Part shown: positions 13,001 to 24,300 of the stretch, one piece after another | Layout: each line of letters begins with the position of its first letter | Numbering within the stretch: the first letter of the stretch is position 1 | NCBI RefSeq assembly: GCF_905220415.1 | Contig: NC_059547.1 | Location: 2,554,501-2,618,500, forward strand | Origin: Colias croceus | Lineage: Eukaryota > Arthropoda > Insecta > Lepidoptera > Pieridae | DNA length: 64,000 bases | Reading direction: 5' to 3' | The notes under the pieces: generated by a model | The model's database searches: none | The model's input: only the letters and a program-made list of their open reading frames with translations | Told to the model about the DNA's origin: nothing | Program-made: the position numbers and the translations under genes

Positions 13001-14800
13001 CTACAACTTTTAATAAAAATAACACAACGAAAACAATATATAATAACTAGGTACCTACTACAGTGTAGTAACTACACTATCTACCTACTACTGATCTACA
13101 TTTAAGCAAAACCTTGAAAATTTCACTTTTTATTTTACTGCAGTACCTAAATAGTTATTGACAATGTGGAATTAACACCTTTTTGGAAAATTGACATTTC
13201 ATTATGCTTTTTATAGCTTGTTAATTATCGACTTAATTAGGTCAAAGCCACGATCAATACTGAAGAGCACTTAAGTGCCTCGAGTCAAATTTTAATCAAT
13301 TTTCTCATAAAAATGATATTTCTAGAGTAAATGAGCAATAAACGTAATATAATGAGAAATTATTGTAAAAGTTTTAAAAGGTTCCTTCTACAAAGAAAAT
13401 GTTGTGTGGTTTTATGAAACCACGGTAAAAGTGAAACTTTTTTTCACACTATAGACATTTAACTAAAAATTATCGTATTTGTACGATAATTATCGTACAG
13501 TACCCACCGTCACGCGACATGCACTACACAGACCAAAAAGTTTGAGACGATGCGATGTAATAAAAGTTTCACTTTAAAAATAGCCTAGATTTTCTCTTAT
13601 ATCTGAAATTTTATCTGAAGAAGTGCAAGGTAAGGTAAAGGAAATATTTCAATATTTATATTAGCTATTTGTCTATGAATAAAAACATCACTAATTTGAA
13701 TTTGTTTTTTTTAGTTATTACTTATCGTCTAGAAGTTAGAATCTAGACTAGATATTGCAGTGTCGCATATACTAAGTTATATTTTAATAATACATTTACA
13801 AATGTTTTTACAATGATGATTAGATAACCTTTGCTATATTTAAAACTTAGATAGCGAAATAAAACGGGAATATTATTCATTGTGTTTTCAAAAATAAATA
13901 TATCTTACAAAATAAATTAATTTTTGTTTCTGTACTAAGTAATATTATTATTCTGAAGAGTTTGTTTATTTTGGATGTACGCGTAGATATCATAAAATAC
14001 TCCATATATTATACCTAATTTATAAAATTATATTATGTTACCTCTCAAAGAGAATAGGTTTCTCGCGAATATAGGCTCTACCTCCTCGTCTGTGAATCCA
14101 CGATGGTCGAGGAAATAGTCGAAATCCTTTATAGTTATCTTCTTTATCAAATCAATGTCTTTCACTAGTACAACTGGATTCATAAACTCAAATTTACCAA
14201 CGAATCTGTAACAATGTAGAAATACAAAATTATATAACCGAATAGCTTGCGATTTTTAACTAATGTCAGAAATAAACACAAATATTATAATCGAAATAGC
14301 ATAAGGTATAAGCAAATATAGAACAGTGTTTTCTGTATTGCAGAATAATTGTAATGTATTCAACTTTTTTCCAACCATTTTGATATTAAGCTTATAAGAA
14401 ATTATTTAATTCCTTCATAAAAATTCTAGGTTTTCATTTGTTAGGACATTAATTAGCGTCATTGTAATTTTAAAATTATAAACAACTTAAAAAAGTCTAT
14501 AAAATCTAAACAAACACAAAATCATGAAAACAACTCTTAAAGTTATAAACCGTATACCTATAAACTTTTAATGTTATACAGATTTAACAGCTTAACTTAC
14601 CTTTCATTAGGGTATGTGTTGTAATATTTCTCCAAATCATAAACAAAATGGTATTTCCTCGCAATAACTGGCCACATGTTCCCAACAAGGGGAATCGGGT
14701 CGATTTGGCGAACTCCATTTGCTGTGAATCTTGAGTAAATTTGCCGAAGATATATGTAAATTATGGCCAATATCACACCCGTCCATATTAGAAAAATCAT
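4060..14800 (-). CDS. CYP9A: Cytochrome P450, CYP9A type (gene 1 of the array)
   Basis: ER-bound haem monooxygenase. Family members oxidise plant toxins and insecticides using NADPH-P450 reductase; the substrate of this copy is unknown. Coding exons in order: 14601-14800, 14042-14205, 11525-11662, 9063-9262, 7571-7706, 6193-6291, 5639-5860, 5311-5411, 5053-5221, 4060-4226. All borders are GT-AG, phases join cleanly, and the total is 1596 nt (531 residues plus TAA), the usual CYP9 length. Residues 2-18 are a hydrophobic anchor followed by a Pro hinge (PIPLVGN, 35-41). WKDMR at 125-129 is the C-helix WxxxR, AGFET at 329-333 the I-helix oxygen motif, EVLR at 387-390 the K-helix ExxR, PERF at 449-452, and PFGGGPRNCIG ends with haem ligand Cys475. 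The ATG follows TTTTTTCAACAG|ATC, an acceptor, so a non-coding leader exon lies upstream. Introns hold several mobile elements, one a Helitron next to exon 5. Confidence 0.95.
4267..4281. repeat. 15-base poly-G run
   Basis: Fifteen uninterrupted Gs in an AT-rich intron (intron 9 of gene 1), 40 bp above exon 10 and at the edge of a degenerate retrotransposon. Poly-G runs are error-prone in sequencing, so length is uncertain. Confidence 0.8.
4309..4764 (-). pseudogene. Degenerate non-LTR retrotransposon, C-terminal ORF fragment
   Basis: The minus strand, in intron 9 of gene 1, is GC-richer than its surroundings. One frame reads VDITFPHHDNLVKA, then KYLDLAHEVVEMW and PIVVSTDGLVPTSLKQYL. A second frame continues with VLLDNARIVRRFLTQSN and a stop. 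This matches the C-terminal end of insect non-LTR polyproteins, which carry DITIPHDDNL...IVVSxNGLIxxSLxxHL...AVILDTARIVRRFL. The change of frame shows it is broken. The clade (R2/R4-like or other) is not resolved. Confidence 0.7.
6473..6643 (-). mobile_element. Helentron-like element, subtype C
   Basis: In intron 5 of gene 1. Minus strand: 5' subterminal AGTGAAACTTTTATTAC, inner palindrome around ATTATCGTAC, 3' inverted partner GTTTCACTTTTACCG, then a decayed hairpin and ACCACACAAC. The second copy is at 13406-13577. Confidence 0.6.
6905..7073 (+). mobile_element. Helitron, non-autonomous
   Basis: In intron 5 of gene 1. Ends CACGGGCGAAGCCGGGGC + GGACCGCTAG. Body contains AACTCGAGAACGGCTGAACC. 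A decayed minus-strand relative lies at about 22113-22220. Confidence 0.65.
7739..7980 (+). mobile_element. Lep1-type Helitron, full length (242 bp)
   Basis: Begins TCCATACTAATATTATAAAT and ends with the 3' hairpin region GCGCGGGTGAAGCCGCGGG then TGGAAAGCTAG. It sits in intron 4 of gene 1, starting 33 bp from exon 5, and interrupts sequence that is continuous in gene 3 just before the SINE tail. That supports a recent insertion. Similar full copies are at 20233-20502 and 41605-41846. Confidence 0.8.
7990..8158 (+). repeat. SINE 3' tail fragment, intron 4 of gene 1
   Basis: Matches the 3' half of the complete SINE at 56967-57269 (GAGGAAACCGA, GTCGAAGAATCAAAAGTTCG, GTGTCCCAGCAGTGG). The same fragment sits in the same intron of genes 2 (21636-21820) and 3 (32176-32343), so it predates their duplication. 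Confidence 0.65.
9345..9765. repeat. GC-richer block in intron 3 of gene 1, probably a decayed mobile element
   Basis: A distinct base composition against AT-rich intron, with hairpin GGTACC...GGTACCCG and poorly preserved open frames on the minus strand (72 and 75 residues). I do not recognise a domain. Genes 2 and 3 have other DNA at the corresponding place. Retroelement debris is the most likely reading. Confidence 0.35.
10565..10670 (-). mobile_element. Helentron-like element, subtype A (truncated)
   Basis: Carries the hairpin end (GTGTTCCGAGCACAC) and the adjacent subterminal repeat GTGAAACTTCTTTGGC plus the CTCCATGACGTGAC segment; the far end is missing. Confidence 0.55.
11103..11174 (-). 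mobile_element. Lep1-type Helitron 5' fragment
   Basis: Minus strand begins ATCCATACAATATTATAAAT and continues through GTCTGTCTGTTACTCAATCA, then ends; intron 3 of gene 1. Confidence 0.55.
11993..12168 (-). mobile_element. Helentron-like element, subtype B
   Basis: In intron 2 of gene 1. Minus strand starts GAAGTGAAACTTCTTTATCG and ends in a decayed hairpin ACGTGTGTACC...GTACACGCACAC followed by a T-run. Inner tandem copies of the GTAACGCAAAAATGT type are present. Confidence 0.55.
12499..12666. mobile_element. MITE, PIF/Harbinger-like (TTA target duplication)
   Basis: 168 bp with inverted ends GTGCTGATTTACACAGGGTC / GACCCTGTGTAAATCAGCAC and flanking TTA on both sides, in intron 2 of gene 1. 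The second copy, at 51527-51699, also lies between TTA repeats. A 3-bp TTA duplication is characteristic of PIF/Harbinger. Confidence 0.75.
13406..13577 (-). mobile_element. Helentron-like element, subtype C (intact hairpin)
   Basis: Intron 2 of gene 1. The minus strand ends AGTTTCACTTTTACC then hairpin GTGGTTTCATAAAACCAC and ACAACATT. Gene 3 has the empty site at about 35094-35108 (CTACAAAGTAAATAATGCC), so the borders can be read by comparing the two introns. Confidence 0.65.
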
Positions 14801-15321
14801 GATCTGTTGAAAAAATAATACTTTAGTAATTTGCGAAACATTTGCAGAAATTTTCTGAAAACACCAACGTTAAGGTAGCAAGCACCTCACTTAAAGAGAG
14901 CATTACATTTTCTCAATTAGTGCTTTCCTACCTATTGGATTTCATTCGTATTCAAAGTATGTATTCAAAGTAAGTATGTATGTTTAGAATATTATTAAAA
15001 AAAACTTGTGTTAGAGCGCTGTATCATGTAACAAATAAACTCGGTGACCTTCTGTGACCTGTGATTTGTGCGCAGTAGTAATCAAATAGCATCTAAATTC
15101 TAATCTGATATTATAACTAGAGATCTAGTTTATATTTTATGTTAACAATAGCTCTGCTGGATGATTGTTTTATAGACAATTTTGTAAATGACGAGTCTTG
15201 TTTCGAAAACAACTCGAAAAAAATAAAGTTTTGAATTACTTATAAAGGATGCTAAAATTTAAAGAGTCCTATCAGATTACTAATAAAACAAAGAATTAAT
15301 CAATAAACATAAAAGACTTAC

Positions 15322-15490
15322 TGCTTATCAGTACGTAATGTTTGTTTACACAAATAGAACCAACGAGACACGTTAGCGATGAATTAGGTACAACACGTAA
15401 ATAATACAAATCAGACAGCGACAACCTGTTTTATTTGAATGAATCACGTTGACTTCGTTCTCGTAGTACAGGGTGCTTGATTTTATATAT
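15322..15490 (-). promoter_or_regulatory. Leader (5' UTR) exon and promoter block of gene 1
   Basis: A splice donor (GCA|GTAAGT, boundary at 15322) ends a block conserved upstream of genes 1, 2 and 3, matching the acceptor just before each ATG, so a non-coding first exon is likely. Conserved pieces on the minus strand are GTGATTCATTC, CAAATAAAACAGG, ACGTGTTG and GCTAACGTGTCTCG. A TATA-like run (TATATAAAA, about 15484-15492) lies at the upstream edge. TGATTCA resembles an AP-1 or Cnc/Maf half element; that reading is inference. The exact start site cannot be set from sequence. Confidence 0.5.
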
Positions 15491-15526
15491 ATTTATTTGC
15501 ATTATTTTAATAGATCTTTCGTCATA

Positions 15527-15770
15527 CAGGATGTCCCACTGTTGGTATACTAAGCTCAAAGGAGGTTATAGTTTTGCATACGCTGAGTACATAAAAAGTA
15601 CTTATAAAATTCCAGATGCATTTTTTTTTTTCAAATAGATGAATTCTTAAAACTATGTGTACACAAACAATTTTTGGCGTAATTTTGTTGTTTAAATATT
15701 TTTTAAGTGATCAGTGTATGCTAAATTACAAGTCCCTTCACGCTTAGTAAACCAATAGTGGGGCACCCTG
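15527..15770. mobile_element. MITE, Tc1/mariner-like (TA target)
   Basis: Inverted ends CAGGATGTCCCACTGTTGG / CCAATAGTGGGGCACCCTG between TA repeats, 244 bp, just upstream of the gene 1 promoter. Gene 2 shows the empty site near 27008-27015. Inverted relatives lie at 17490-17670 and 27270-27395. Confidence 0.7.
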
Positions 15771-16163
15771 TATAGAATTATTTAATTCGATTTGAAATTA
15801 TTAATATCCTCATTCCCCACGACACAAAATAAGTGATATTTCACAAAATTAAGCAAATAATTACCACCAACAGTCTTCTCCTTTTAGATACGATTGGATT
15901 AACATGTTAAATGACATTTGGGTATGATCGCGAAAAATTGTACCGTTACATTCATGACATCATAACAAACGTTACATACATGACTGAATGTTACTTACAT
16001 GACCATAATAAAGCTTAGTACATATAACAGTCATCTTTTCTTCCTAGCATTAAAAAATTAACGTCGACTCGGTGTCTCACACTCACACGACAGGACGACA
16101 GAATTAAAACAAAAAGATGCATATAAATCAAAATTGTATTGAAAAAAATTGAATTTTTTCCCG

Positions 16164-16297
16164 CTATTTAGTCTTTTCTGCATTTTTCATTTGTAGTTCT
16201 TTATATTTCTCGGGATTTTGAACTTGTAACTTCAAAATCTCGATATTTTTTTGCCTTTCGGCATTCGTCAACGCCATCTGTAATTTGATCTTCTCAT
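16164..16297 (-). CDS. Orphan coding-like exon, charged helical C-terminus (hypothetical)
   Basis: Minus strand: a strong acceptor (long T-run, then CAG) opens a frame of 43 residues ending in TAG. It begins EKIKLQMALTNAERQKN and continues with IEILKLQVQNPEKYKELQ, highly charged with heptad-like spacing, so likely helical or coiled coil. About 570 bp upstream a donor (GCGAG|GTAAGTATA, boundary about 16888) could end a leader exon. I do not recognise the protein. Similar charged tails end some insect Myb/SANT- or MADF-type and transposon-associated proteins. It lies between genes 1 and 2 in a repeat block flanked by inverted MITEs, so it may be mobile-element cargo or a relic. Confidence 0.35.
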
Positions 16298-16317
16298 CTG
16301 AAAAAAAAAAATTAAAA

Positions 16318-16406
16318 AACCCGACTGACACTGCAAATTCATAACACGCAGTCGGAGGCTACACGGCTACAAAATATTATCCTCCTTTTAACCGCAGTCG
16401 GGTTAT
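16318..16406. mobile_element. Small inverted-repeat element (AACCCGACTG ends)
   Basis: About 90 bp with ends AACCCGACTG and CAGTCGGGTT, placed directly upstream of the acceptor of the orphan exon. Looks like a short MITE; no clear target duplication. Confidence 0.45.
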
Positions 16407-16435
16407 AATATATATATATATATATATATATAGTT
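16407..16435. repeat. (TA)n microsatellite
   Basis: Uninterrupted TA dinucleotides, followed by two diverged copies of an ~85-bp segment (about 16430-16515 and 16563-16645) containing GACAATGATATT and CGTTTAGATTTGAAAA. Confidence 0.85.
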
Positions 16436-17489
16436 ATATAGACAATGATATTCTAGAGATAAATACCAATCCGATGATACCTTGCACATCAAAATCTATC
16501 CAGCCGTTTAGATTTGAAAACGTTATCCTTTTTTTATGCGCAGACGGGTAAAATATAAAAAATATATATATAGACAATGATATTTTAGACCAATCCAATG
16601 ATATCTTGCGCATCAAAATCCGTTCATCCGTTTAGATTTGAAAATATTTCGCGAAATTTTTTAATAGACATATGTGTTCTAAGCCTAACAATATGTCATG
16701 ACTGTAACGTAACACATTTCGTTACACATCGTTATAATCATGACAAAAAATGCGTGCGACATAACCTTAAATTAAAATTACTTCTCGATTGTGAATGCTA
16801 AGACCCACGAAGTAGTCTGATTCTTTAGTTTTATAGTAAACCTACGTAAAGATTTATAATAATAAGACAGAATATATATACTTACCTCGCAATCGAACAC
16901 TTTAAAAACACTTTTTTCGAGCGACAAATCTCACATCAACACAAAACATCATTTCTCTCAAAGAAAAAAAAGGCTGCCTTTGTTTTTTAAATGTTGCCAG
17001 CATGCCAATAGTATTGCCACTCAAGAAAATTAGAGAAGGATTCTGATAATTCTTATATTATGGCAGTTAGAGACGTTACATACGTGACGTTACACACGTA
17101 TAAAAAAAGTGGACAGTTTTTAAAATAATCATAAAAAATCCATTAAGGCCTTGTGCATTAAAAGATTTTTATGTACATGTTGAATAAGAATCGAATAACT
17201 TAAATTTTTCATAAAAATGCGAGGCAGTCATACCATTTCGTAGGGGTTATCAGTTTTTGTCACAAGGGTGTTAGGTGGACAAATATTTTTTGTATGGAAA
17301 TAAAAGTGAGGCCAGTAAAAAAAATATAAAATAAAATATTTCTGCAAGAGATAAATTGAGTTTTATGAAATAATCTAAAAGAACACAAGCATACCTTTTA
17401 TTACATATCTAAAAAAAGCACTTATTGTCAAAAAATGTTGATGCCATATGAGAAATAAAATGGGAACATTGAAAAAATGACTCATGTAC

Positions 17490-17670
17490 AATTTTTCGCG
17501 GTTATACCCATTTACACTCTATGTGTACACCCATATTTACAATATGTTTTAAGAATTCATCTATTTGAAAAAAAACTGCGTCCGGAATTTTATTATTAGT
17601 ATTTTTTACGTGCTCAGCGTATGCAAAACTATAACCTCCTTTGAGCTTAGTATACCAAGGGGACATCCTG
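17490..17670. mobile_element. MITE, Tc1/mariner-like (inverted relative of 15527-15770)
   Basis: Reverse-oriented copy with GCTCAGCGTATGCAAAACTA and end ACATCCTGTA. With the downstream flank CTAATATTTAGGTACTTCAA it is also present at 27270-27395, so it marks a duplicated intergenic unit. Confidence 0.6.
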
Positions 17671-17891
17671 TAGGTATGTACAAATCTAATATTTAGGTAC
17701 TTCAATCATAAACAATCCTGTGATGACAATGATCATCAAGATATTTTGGTTGACCTTGAATGATAAACCTTCTTTTTTTCATACTAGACTTTTAACTAAG
17801 ACTTATCTCCGGATCCTATAAATAAAAATCAGTTTATTTTTATCTTCACAAAGGTCCAATGAGTAGACGAAATAGGTATACTGCACAATCA

Positions 17892-17897
17892 TTTATT
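17892..17897 (-). terminator. Poly(A) signal of gene 2
   Basis: AATAAA on the minus strand about 490 nt after the TGA, in the same conserved context as the signals after genes 1 and 3. Confidence 0.55.
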
Positions 17898-18389
17898 CCT
17901 CATAACACACGGAAAAAAATAAATACAAAAATTGAAGAAATTATTATTAAACTATAACAATAACATCCATATCACAACCTAATATAACAATATATATTTA
18001 TTATTTTTAAACTATATCTTGTTTTTTAATATAGTACATAATATTTCATCCACTATTTTCTTTTGGGGCTTTAGACTACTCTCAATTTCCATAAATTTAC
18101 ATCCATTGATAAAACAATATACTTAAACAAAAATAAAACACGTCACAATATAATATTACTTATCACCTTTCTCACCCTTTAGATTTATCGTGATTTTTGC
18201 AAATTCGAATCTCATATGATTAATGAACGATCTTATATTATATAACTATATTTAAGCATAAAATACACCTAGTTTTAAACTAAATTTTAAAACTACTTAA
18301 AATATTGTCTACTTAAAATATATATCCCTAGATAAAGAGTAATTTCTGCTCCATGGAAAATTGATTGAAACATTTAAAACTTTTTCCGT

Positions 18390-21300
18390 TCACTGCCTTA
18401 TTTTTAAATTCAGCCAATGTCCTCCAGCAAGATCAAGGTTAAAGTTTGCTGATGACAGCTTGCTTGGTATACACGTCTTACTGCAAGGTGATACAGCCAT
18501 GTGTAGAATAATTTGATAAATTAGCATTTTTACTTCCAGCAGCGCAAATCTTGAACCTGAAATGAATGAATATGGTTATTAAAGTAATTGACCTAAGTTT
18601 TATTGTTTGTTGAAAATGATATACCAGCAATTATAAACATTTTTAAACATCAAGATTCAAGATAACCTTCTTGCTATCGTACAAATGTTAAGAATGTTTA
18701 TAATAATATTATAGTTCAAGTCGTTAAAGCATTAGGTACTGATAGTCCGATACAACAAATGGCAAAGTTTTTGTTAAGAATAAGGGCGCCTAAGTAATCT
18801 TTTCTGAATGCTTTATTTACCACGCAGTCAATATTTAACTTACCAATACAATTCCTGGGTCCACCACCAAACGGCATATACGTCATTGGTTTAATTTTAT
18901 CTTTATTTTCCTCTGAGAAGCGTTCAGGGTCGAATTTCTCAGGATTAGGGAAGAATTCGGGGTCGCGATGGATGCACCATATTGGTATTAACACAAACTC
19001 CCCTTTGCGGATCTGGAATTATGATAACAATTTTGAAGAATATATAATAATTTATTTGTATTTTCTGAAGAATGATAAGAAGGTATGAAAAAGATGTACT
19101 CACAATGAAATCTTTGGTGGATTCGCTATTCGGCTTTCCCATGTTGTAGATTTTTGCACAAACTCTGTCCAACTGGAAACCAGCGGGCCACAGTCTGAGC
19201 ACTTCTGCAATTTTTAGGAAAGTTTAAATTAAAAGGAAAAAGACAATAAAATTAAACGCTCAGTAACTAAAACTTAATTTTGTTTTTATAGTAACTTCTA
19301 TTTATGCAATATGCATCCAGTAACGCCTGACATGCGACTATTGTATCTTATTTTGCAAGTATTTCATCTTTTAACTACCCCAAATTGTTAGTTGCTAACA
19401 TATACAATCGACTGATTCGTTTTTAAATAGAATATTACCTGAAACCACCATATCCAAATACGGTAAGGACTGTATGGAATTGTATTCTATTCTGCCATTA
19501 TTTTTCGCTGCGTCTTCTTTAATTTCCTTCGCCAGTCTCTCCTGAATCTCTGGATGTAAAGCGAGTTCATGCAGAGCAAATGATGTAGCAATAGATATTG
19601 ATTCAAAGCCAGCTATGAAGAAGAGCACTGCTTGTGCGATCAGGTCATTGTCTGTCCATTCTGAAAAACGAATACCAATGAATCATCGTCATCATCATCA
19701 GCCCATATCCGTTCCCGCTGCTGGGACACAGGCGAAGAGTTTGTGTTCTTTATGAGAGAATCATTGAATATCTTGTACAGAAATTAAAGATTTTAACGGA
19801 TTTTAAACGTGATTTAATTTTCTAAATGTAAAATTATACACAAGAAAATTTAATAAATATCTTGTTTGTTTTTAAGTATTTAGTTTGGACAAAAGTGCTA
19901 AAACTTCCCATCGATCCGTGGGAAAGTTTATCCCTACGACGCGTGATTCGACGTATCTGTAAAGTTGCAATTATAGTAAATTATTTTTTGAAAAATAAGG
20001 TCATAGGTAAAGAATTTTCACTTCTTACGTGTGTACACTAGTAAACGCACACATTTTTTATAATTTAGTTTTTTACCTCTTTGTATTGTTCTCTTTCCAA
20101 CAGATGATTCCTCCACAGTAGCGAAGCCTGCGTCACTGACAGCATCTTTTGTCTTTTCCTCGTGATTCAGTCGACCTTTATATAGAACAATGCTTAATAA
20201 TTATCGACTTTTATGTAAAACTTATTTAAAAACTAGCTTTCCACCCGCGTCTTTACCCGCGCAGTCAAAGAAAAACCCGCATAGTTCCCGTTCCCGTGGG
20301 ATTTCCGGGATAAAACCTATCCTATGTACCGGGGTAAAAAGTAGTCTATGTTCTTTCGCGGATATCAAAATATCTCTATACCAAATTTCATGCAAATTGG
20401 TACCTACAGTTATAATTAAGGCGTGATTGAGTAACAGACACACAGACAGAGTTACTTTCGCATTTATAATATTAATATAATTAGTATTAGTATTAGTATG
20501 GATTGTAACTGGAACTGTAAATCTTACGGAACTGTATCGTTATGTTTGATGTATATTTAAAACTAACTAAAAAGTTTTTAGATGTTTTTTTCCATATAAA
20601 GCAGTCAATCACAATCATTGAAACCGATTCATAATAAGTAGAGTAATCGTGTTTCATGAAATTGCTGAAAATAGGTATCTATATGGTATCTAATATTATT
20701 GAACAGTAATATATTACCACTCTATAACGCAAACATACATTTTATCACATAATTACTCTAATAGCACTTAAAACATTTTTTTTGCAACAAGATTTATTAT
20801 CATTGTAAATATTGTTATACACTTCAAATAGATGATAACAAAATACTCAAAGATAAAAATACCATTAAATATGATTTGTATAGATTAGGTATGTAAATGT
20901 AATGTTATTTTTATAAATGCACTAATATTGCAATAGAAATGAATTTACCCCAAACTCTAACCACTAAAGTACTGCTAGTTGCTCACTTGACGAGAGCCGA
21001 ACTTATTTTCATACAAATTATATGGAGCATGTATGGAGCTCGCAGTGGAGTTAGGTATTTCAAAATAATGCTGGCATCTTATTACATTACGTTTGTCCCA
21101 CATAATATGATATTGCTGGATAAAATTGCAACTTTTCATACTACAGGGATCGCGTGCGTTAGAATTTAGATGATTCTAAACTGAGTTTTGTTTTTAGCTT
21201 ATTCTGGAAAGCTACCCTTGCGTTCCCAAATAAATTGGATACAGTTTTGAGCATTAGAATTCGGATTAATATTTTTCTACCTACCTTTCTTAGCTTCCAT

Positions 21301-24300
21301 TAGTAGATGTATCATGTCAGGTCGGATTATTTTATTAGCCTCTCTATTGCGCATGGTGTCCATCACCAATTGTGTGAAGAAACGAGTAGTTGCTTTTGAA
21401 AACATCGTCATTTTCAACCTCTGAAATAGTGATATTTACAATGAAAGTTTTGTATTTTAATATACAAATTAGATTTTGATGCCCCCTTACACAGCTAACA
21501 CTTCTATTTTGCCTAAGGGGTCGCCTGGTAGAGATCACTCTGAAGTGATAAGACCGCCCAGTTAGTACACATAGCTGTATGAGAATTGTTATTTGCCTTT
21601 TCATTATATAAAAGTATTTTATAAAGTGTTAAATAAAATGAACGGTGACTGAAAACATCGTGAGGAAACCGAAATGTCGAAGAATCAAAGTTGGTCGATA
21701 TGTGGCATCTGCCAAGCCGCACTTGGCCAGTGTGGTGTATCATGGCCTTATCCTTATGGGATATCTCGTGGCCCAGCAGTAGAAATAAAATTTGCTGATG
21801 AGATGGCTGATGATGATATTGACAATCGTGGCATTGAAAATAATAAAAACCACGCAATGAAAAGATCGCCTATCATTGCATTTTTGTTTTTATAATTTTG
21901 GCTTTTATATAACGTCTTTCTACTAATTATTCTAAAGGTAACTAACTATTCGTCTTTTCATTTTTCATAACTATTATCTTTAATAAGACTTAGTTCTCTA
22001 AATTTAACAAGTTCAATAGGAAATTTAAGCCATTTGAATGAATCGCAATTTCAACGATGTATTGCCTACAGCTGTAGATACTTTACGATTATAATAAAAA
22101 ATAATATTTTTATTATATCGAACTATCGGTCCGCCCCGTCATCGCCCGTGGTACATGTTCATATTCTCTAATCTCTCCATAAGAACCATCCTCATACTTC
22201 AAGAATTATTATTTAAAAAAAACTCAAGGAAATGTTTACAAACAGATTCGTTTCAGCCAATTATTCGTATTCATTTGGCGTTTTATTTATGTACCCAAGG
22301 GTCAATGACTCATCAAGGTATCTTCACATATCTGTCAATTGTCATAATACCCTTAAGATTCTCGTAAACACGCTTGCTTGAACCATTTCGAACGTTTTTA
22401 TGAAGTTTCCCTATTGTATGTATCTGTATTGTTTACGAGACCGTCAGTTTTTGGCGGTCGAAATCGCGATTGAAAGGTCAAAGACCTTTATGAAGATTCA
22501 TACCCGATCCTCATCATGCGTATTCCTGTCAGGATTTTTATTGGAATATTTTAATACCCAGTTAATGATTTGAATTCAACTTAAAGTTAATATATTGCTT
22601 TTACATTTATATACATATAATAAATCTGTAGAAGGGTCAATTCTGTACATTGAAAATATTGAAAAAATAAATAGCAGGGGCTGTTACTGGATCGATACCA
22701 AACCCAAATATGTGATTAAAAAAATTTTTGTCTGTCTGTCTGTCTGTCTGACTGTCTGTCTGTCTGTCTGTATGTGAAGGCATCACGTGAAAACTAGCGG
22801 TTCGATTTCGATGAAACTTGGTATAATTATACCTTATTATCCTGGGCGTAAAATAGGATACTTTTTATCCTGGAAAAATACGTAGAAAAAAAATAATCTT
22901 AATTTTTCAGTTTTATCCATAGATGTTGTTCCGTAGAACCGCGAACACACGTTGCGTATTATTATAGGCCTAGCCGTATTTGGGAATTGGGTCCAATAGA
23001 TATTTATAAGATGTTATTGTCAGAGGTACTCAAAATGGATAAATAAACCATCCACGCGAAGACCGACATCCGCGCGGACGGAGTCGCGGGCGGAAGCTAG
23101 TAAACAATAAGTAAAAAAACTTATGCAAATTTTACACAAACTAACTACTTAAATACACAACGCATTAATAGAGCCTAAAGTTACGTGAATGATTGAAAAT
23201 ATTTCCTAAAAGACTTGTGTACAGAATATATAATATGTCTCACCTTTACAAGGCCAGGGAAAGCAGTGTGCGCCAAGTACATCATTATCTGACGTATCTT
23301 GAATTGGGATGCTGTTTTCCCCATCTCATAGAACTCATTGTTTCCTTCATAGGAATCCACTTTGAGACCAAAAGCGCACGACGCGATGACGTCATTGGTG
23401 AAACGAGCGGTGATGTCCTTACAGTCGACTTCTATTGCCCCACCTAGAATGAAGAAAAACATTATTTATGACCACGTTTGATGTGATGTTAGTAGGTGCT
23501 GCTCACAATTAAGTACAATTTACAAAGTTTTAATAAAGTGATTGCTTAATATTTTGATAAGTTTGCAGTTATTTCATGAAGAGTGACGCTCATACATACA
23601 GCAGCTATCTTCACAAACTTTCGCAAAAATAACATAAGTAGGATCTCTTAGATTTTGATGTGACAACGTCTTATAATTCGATAAAGCCGGCTGCAAGCAC
23701 GAAAAAACATGACTCATGCGGCGTTACCTCGCTCTGACTCATCTGAGGCGTTCCATGTAAGGCTTGAAGTGCGAGCGAGAGCGCGGAACGAGCGACAAAG
23801 AAGCACAATCGGACAACTATCGTCAGTAAACCGACTTTACAGACAACCAATTTTTTTGTTTGTTCTAGTCTCCGTCATTTTTCAAATCAAACATTTTATT
23901 TTTGGAATTGACACCTCTACATAAACTGATATATCGTTGGAATATCATTAATTATTATCACTAGCTGCGCTTCGCGGTTTCACCCACGTGGCTCCGCTCC
24001 TGTTGGTTTTAGAACAAATGTTGTTACGTATGATGTTAGCTATCTTTTCCTGCGAGGTTGCTGGTCTCCTATTAATACATATGTATTCAAAAGGTTTTTA
24101 ACTACTGCATTTTAGTAGATATACAAACAGACCTAGTCCGTAAACATATTCAATTCTTTTAAAATATGAGCAGTTTTTGCGTTGGAGGCATAAACCGTCC
24201 AACTGGCATTTTAGTTTATACATCATAATTATACAAAATAATGATTAATATACAAGAATCACACAAACACACACAAAAACACCCACAGTTTTTTAATTGT

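Noticed and set aside
23193..23447. 84-residue plus-strand frame
   Set aside because: It is antisense to exon 4 of gene 2; the same antisense frame occurs opposite exon 4 of gene 1.
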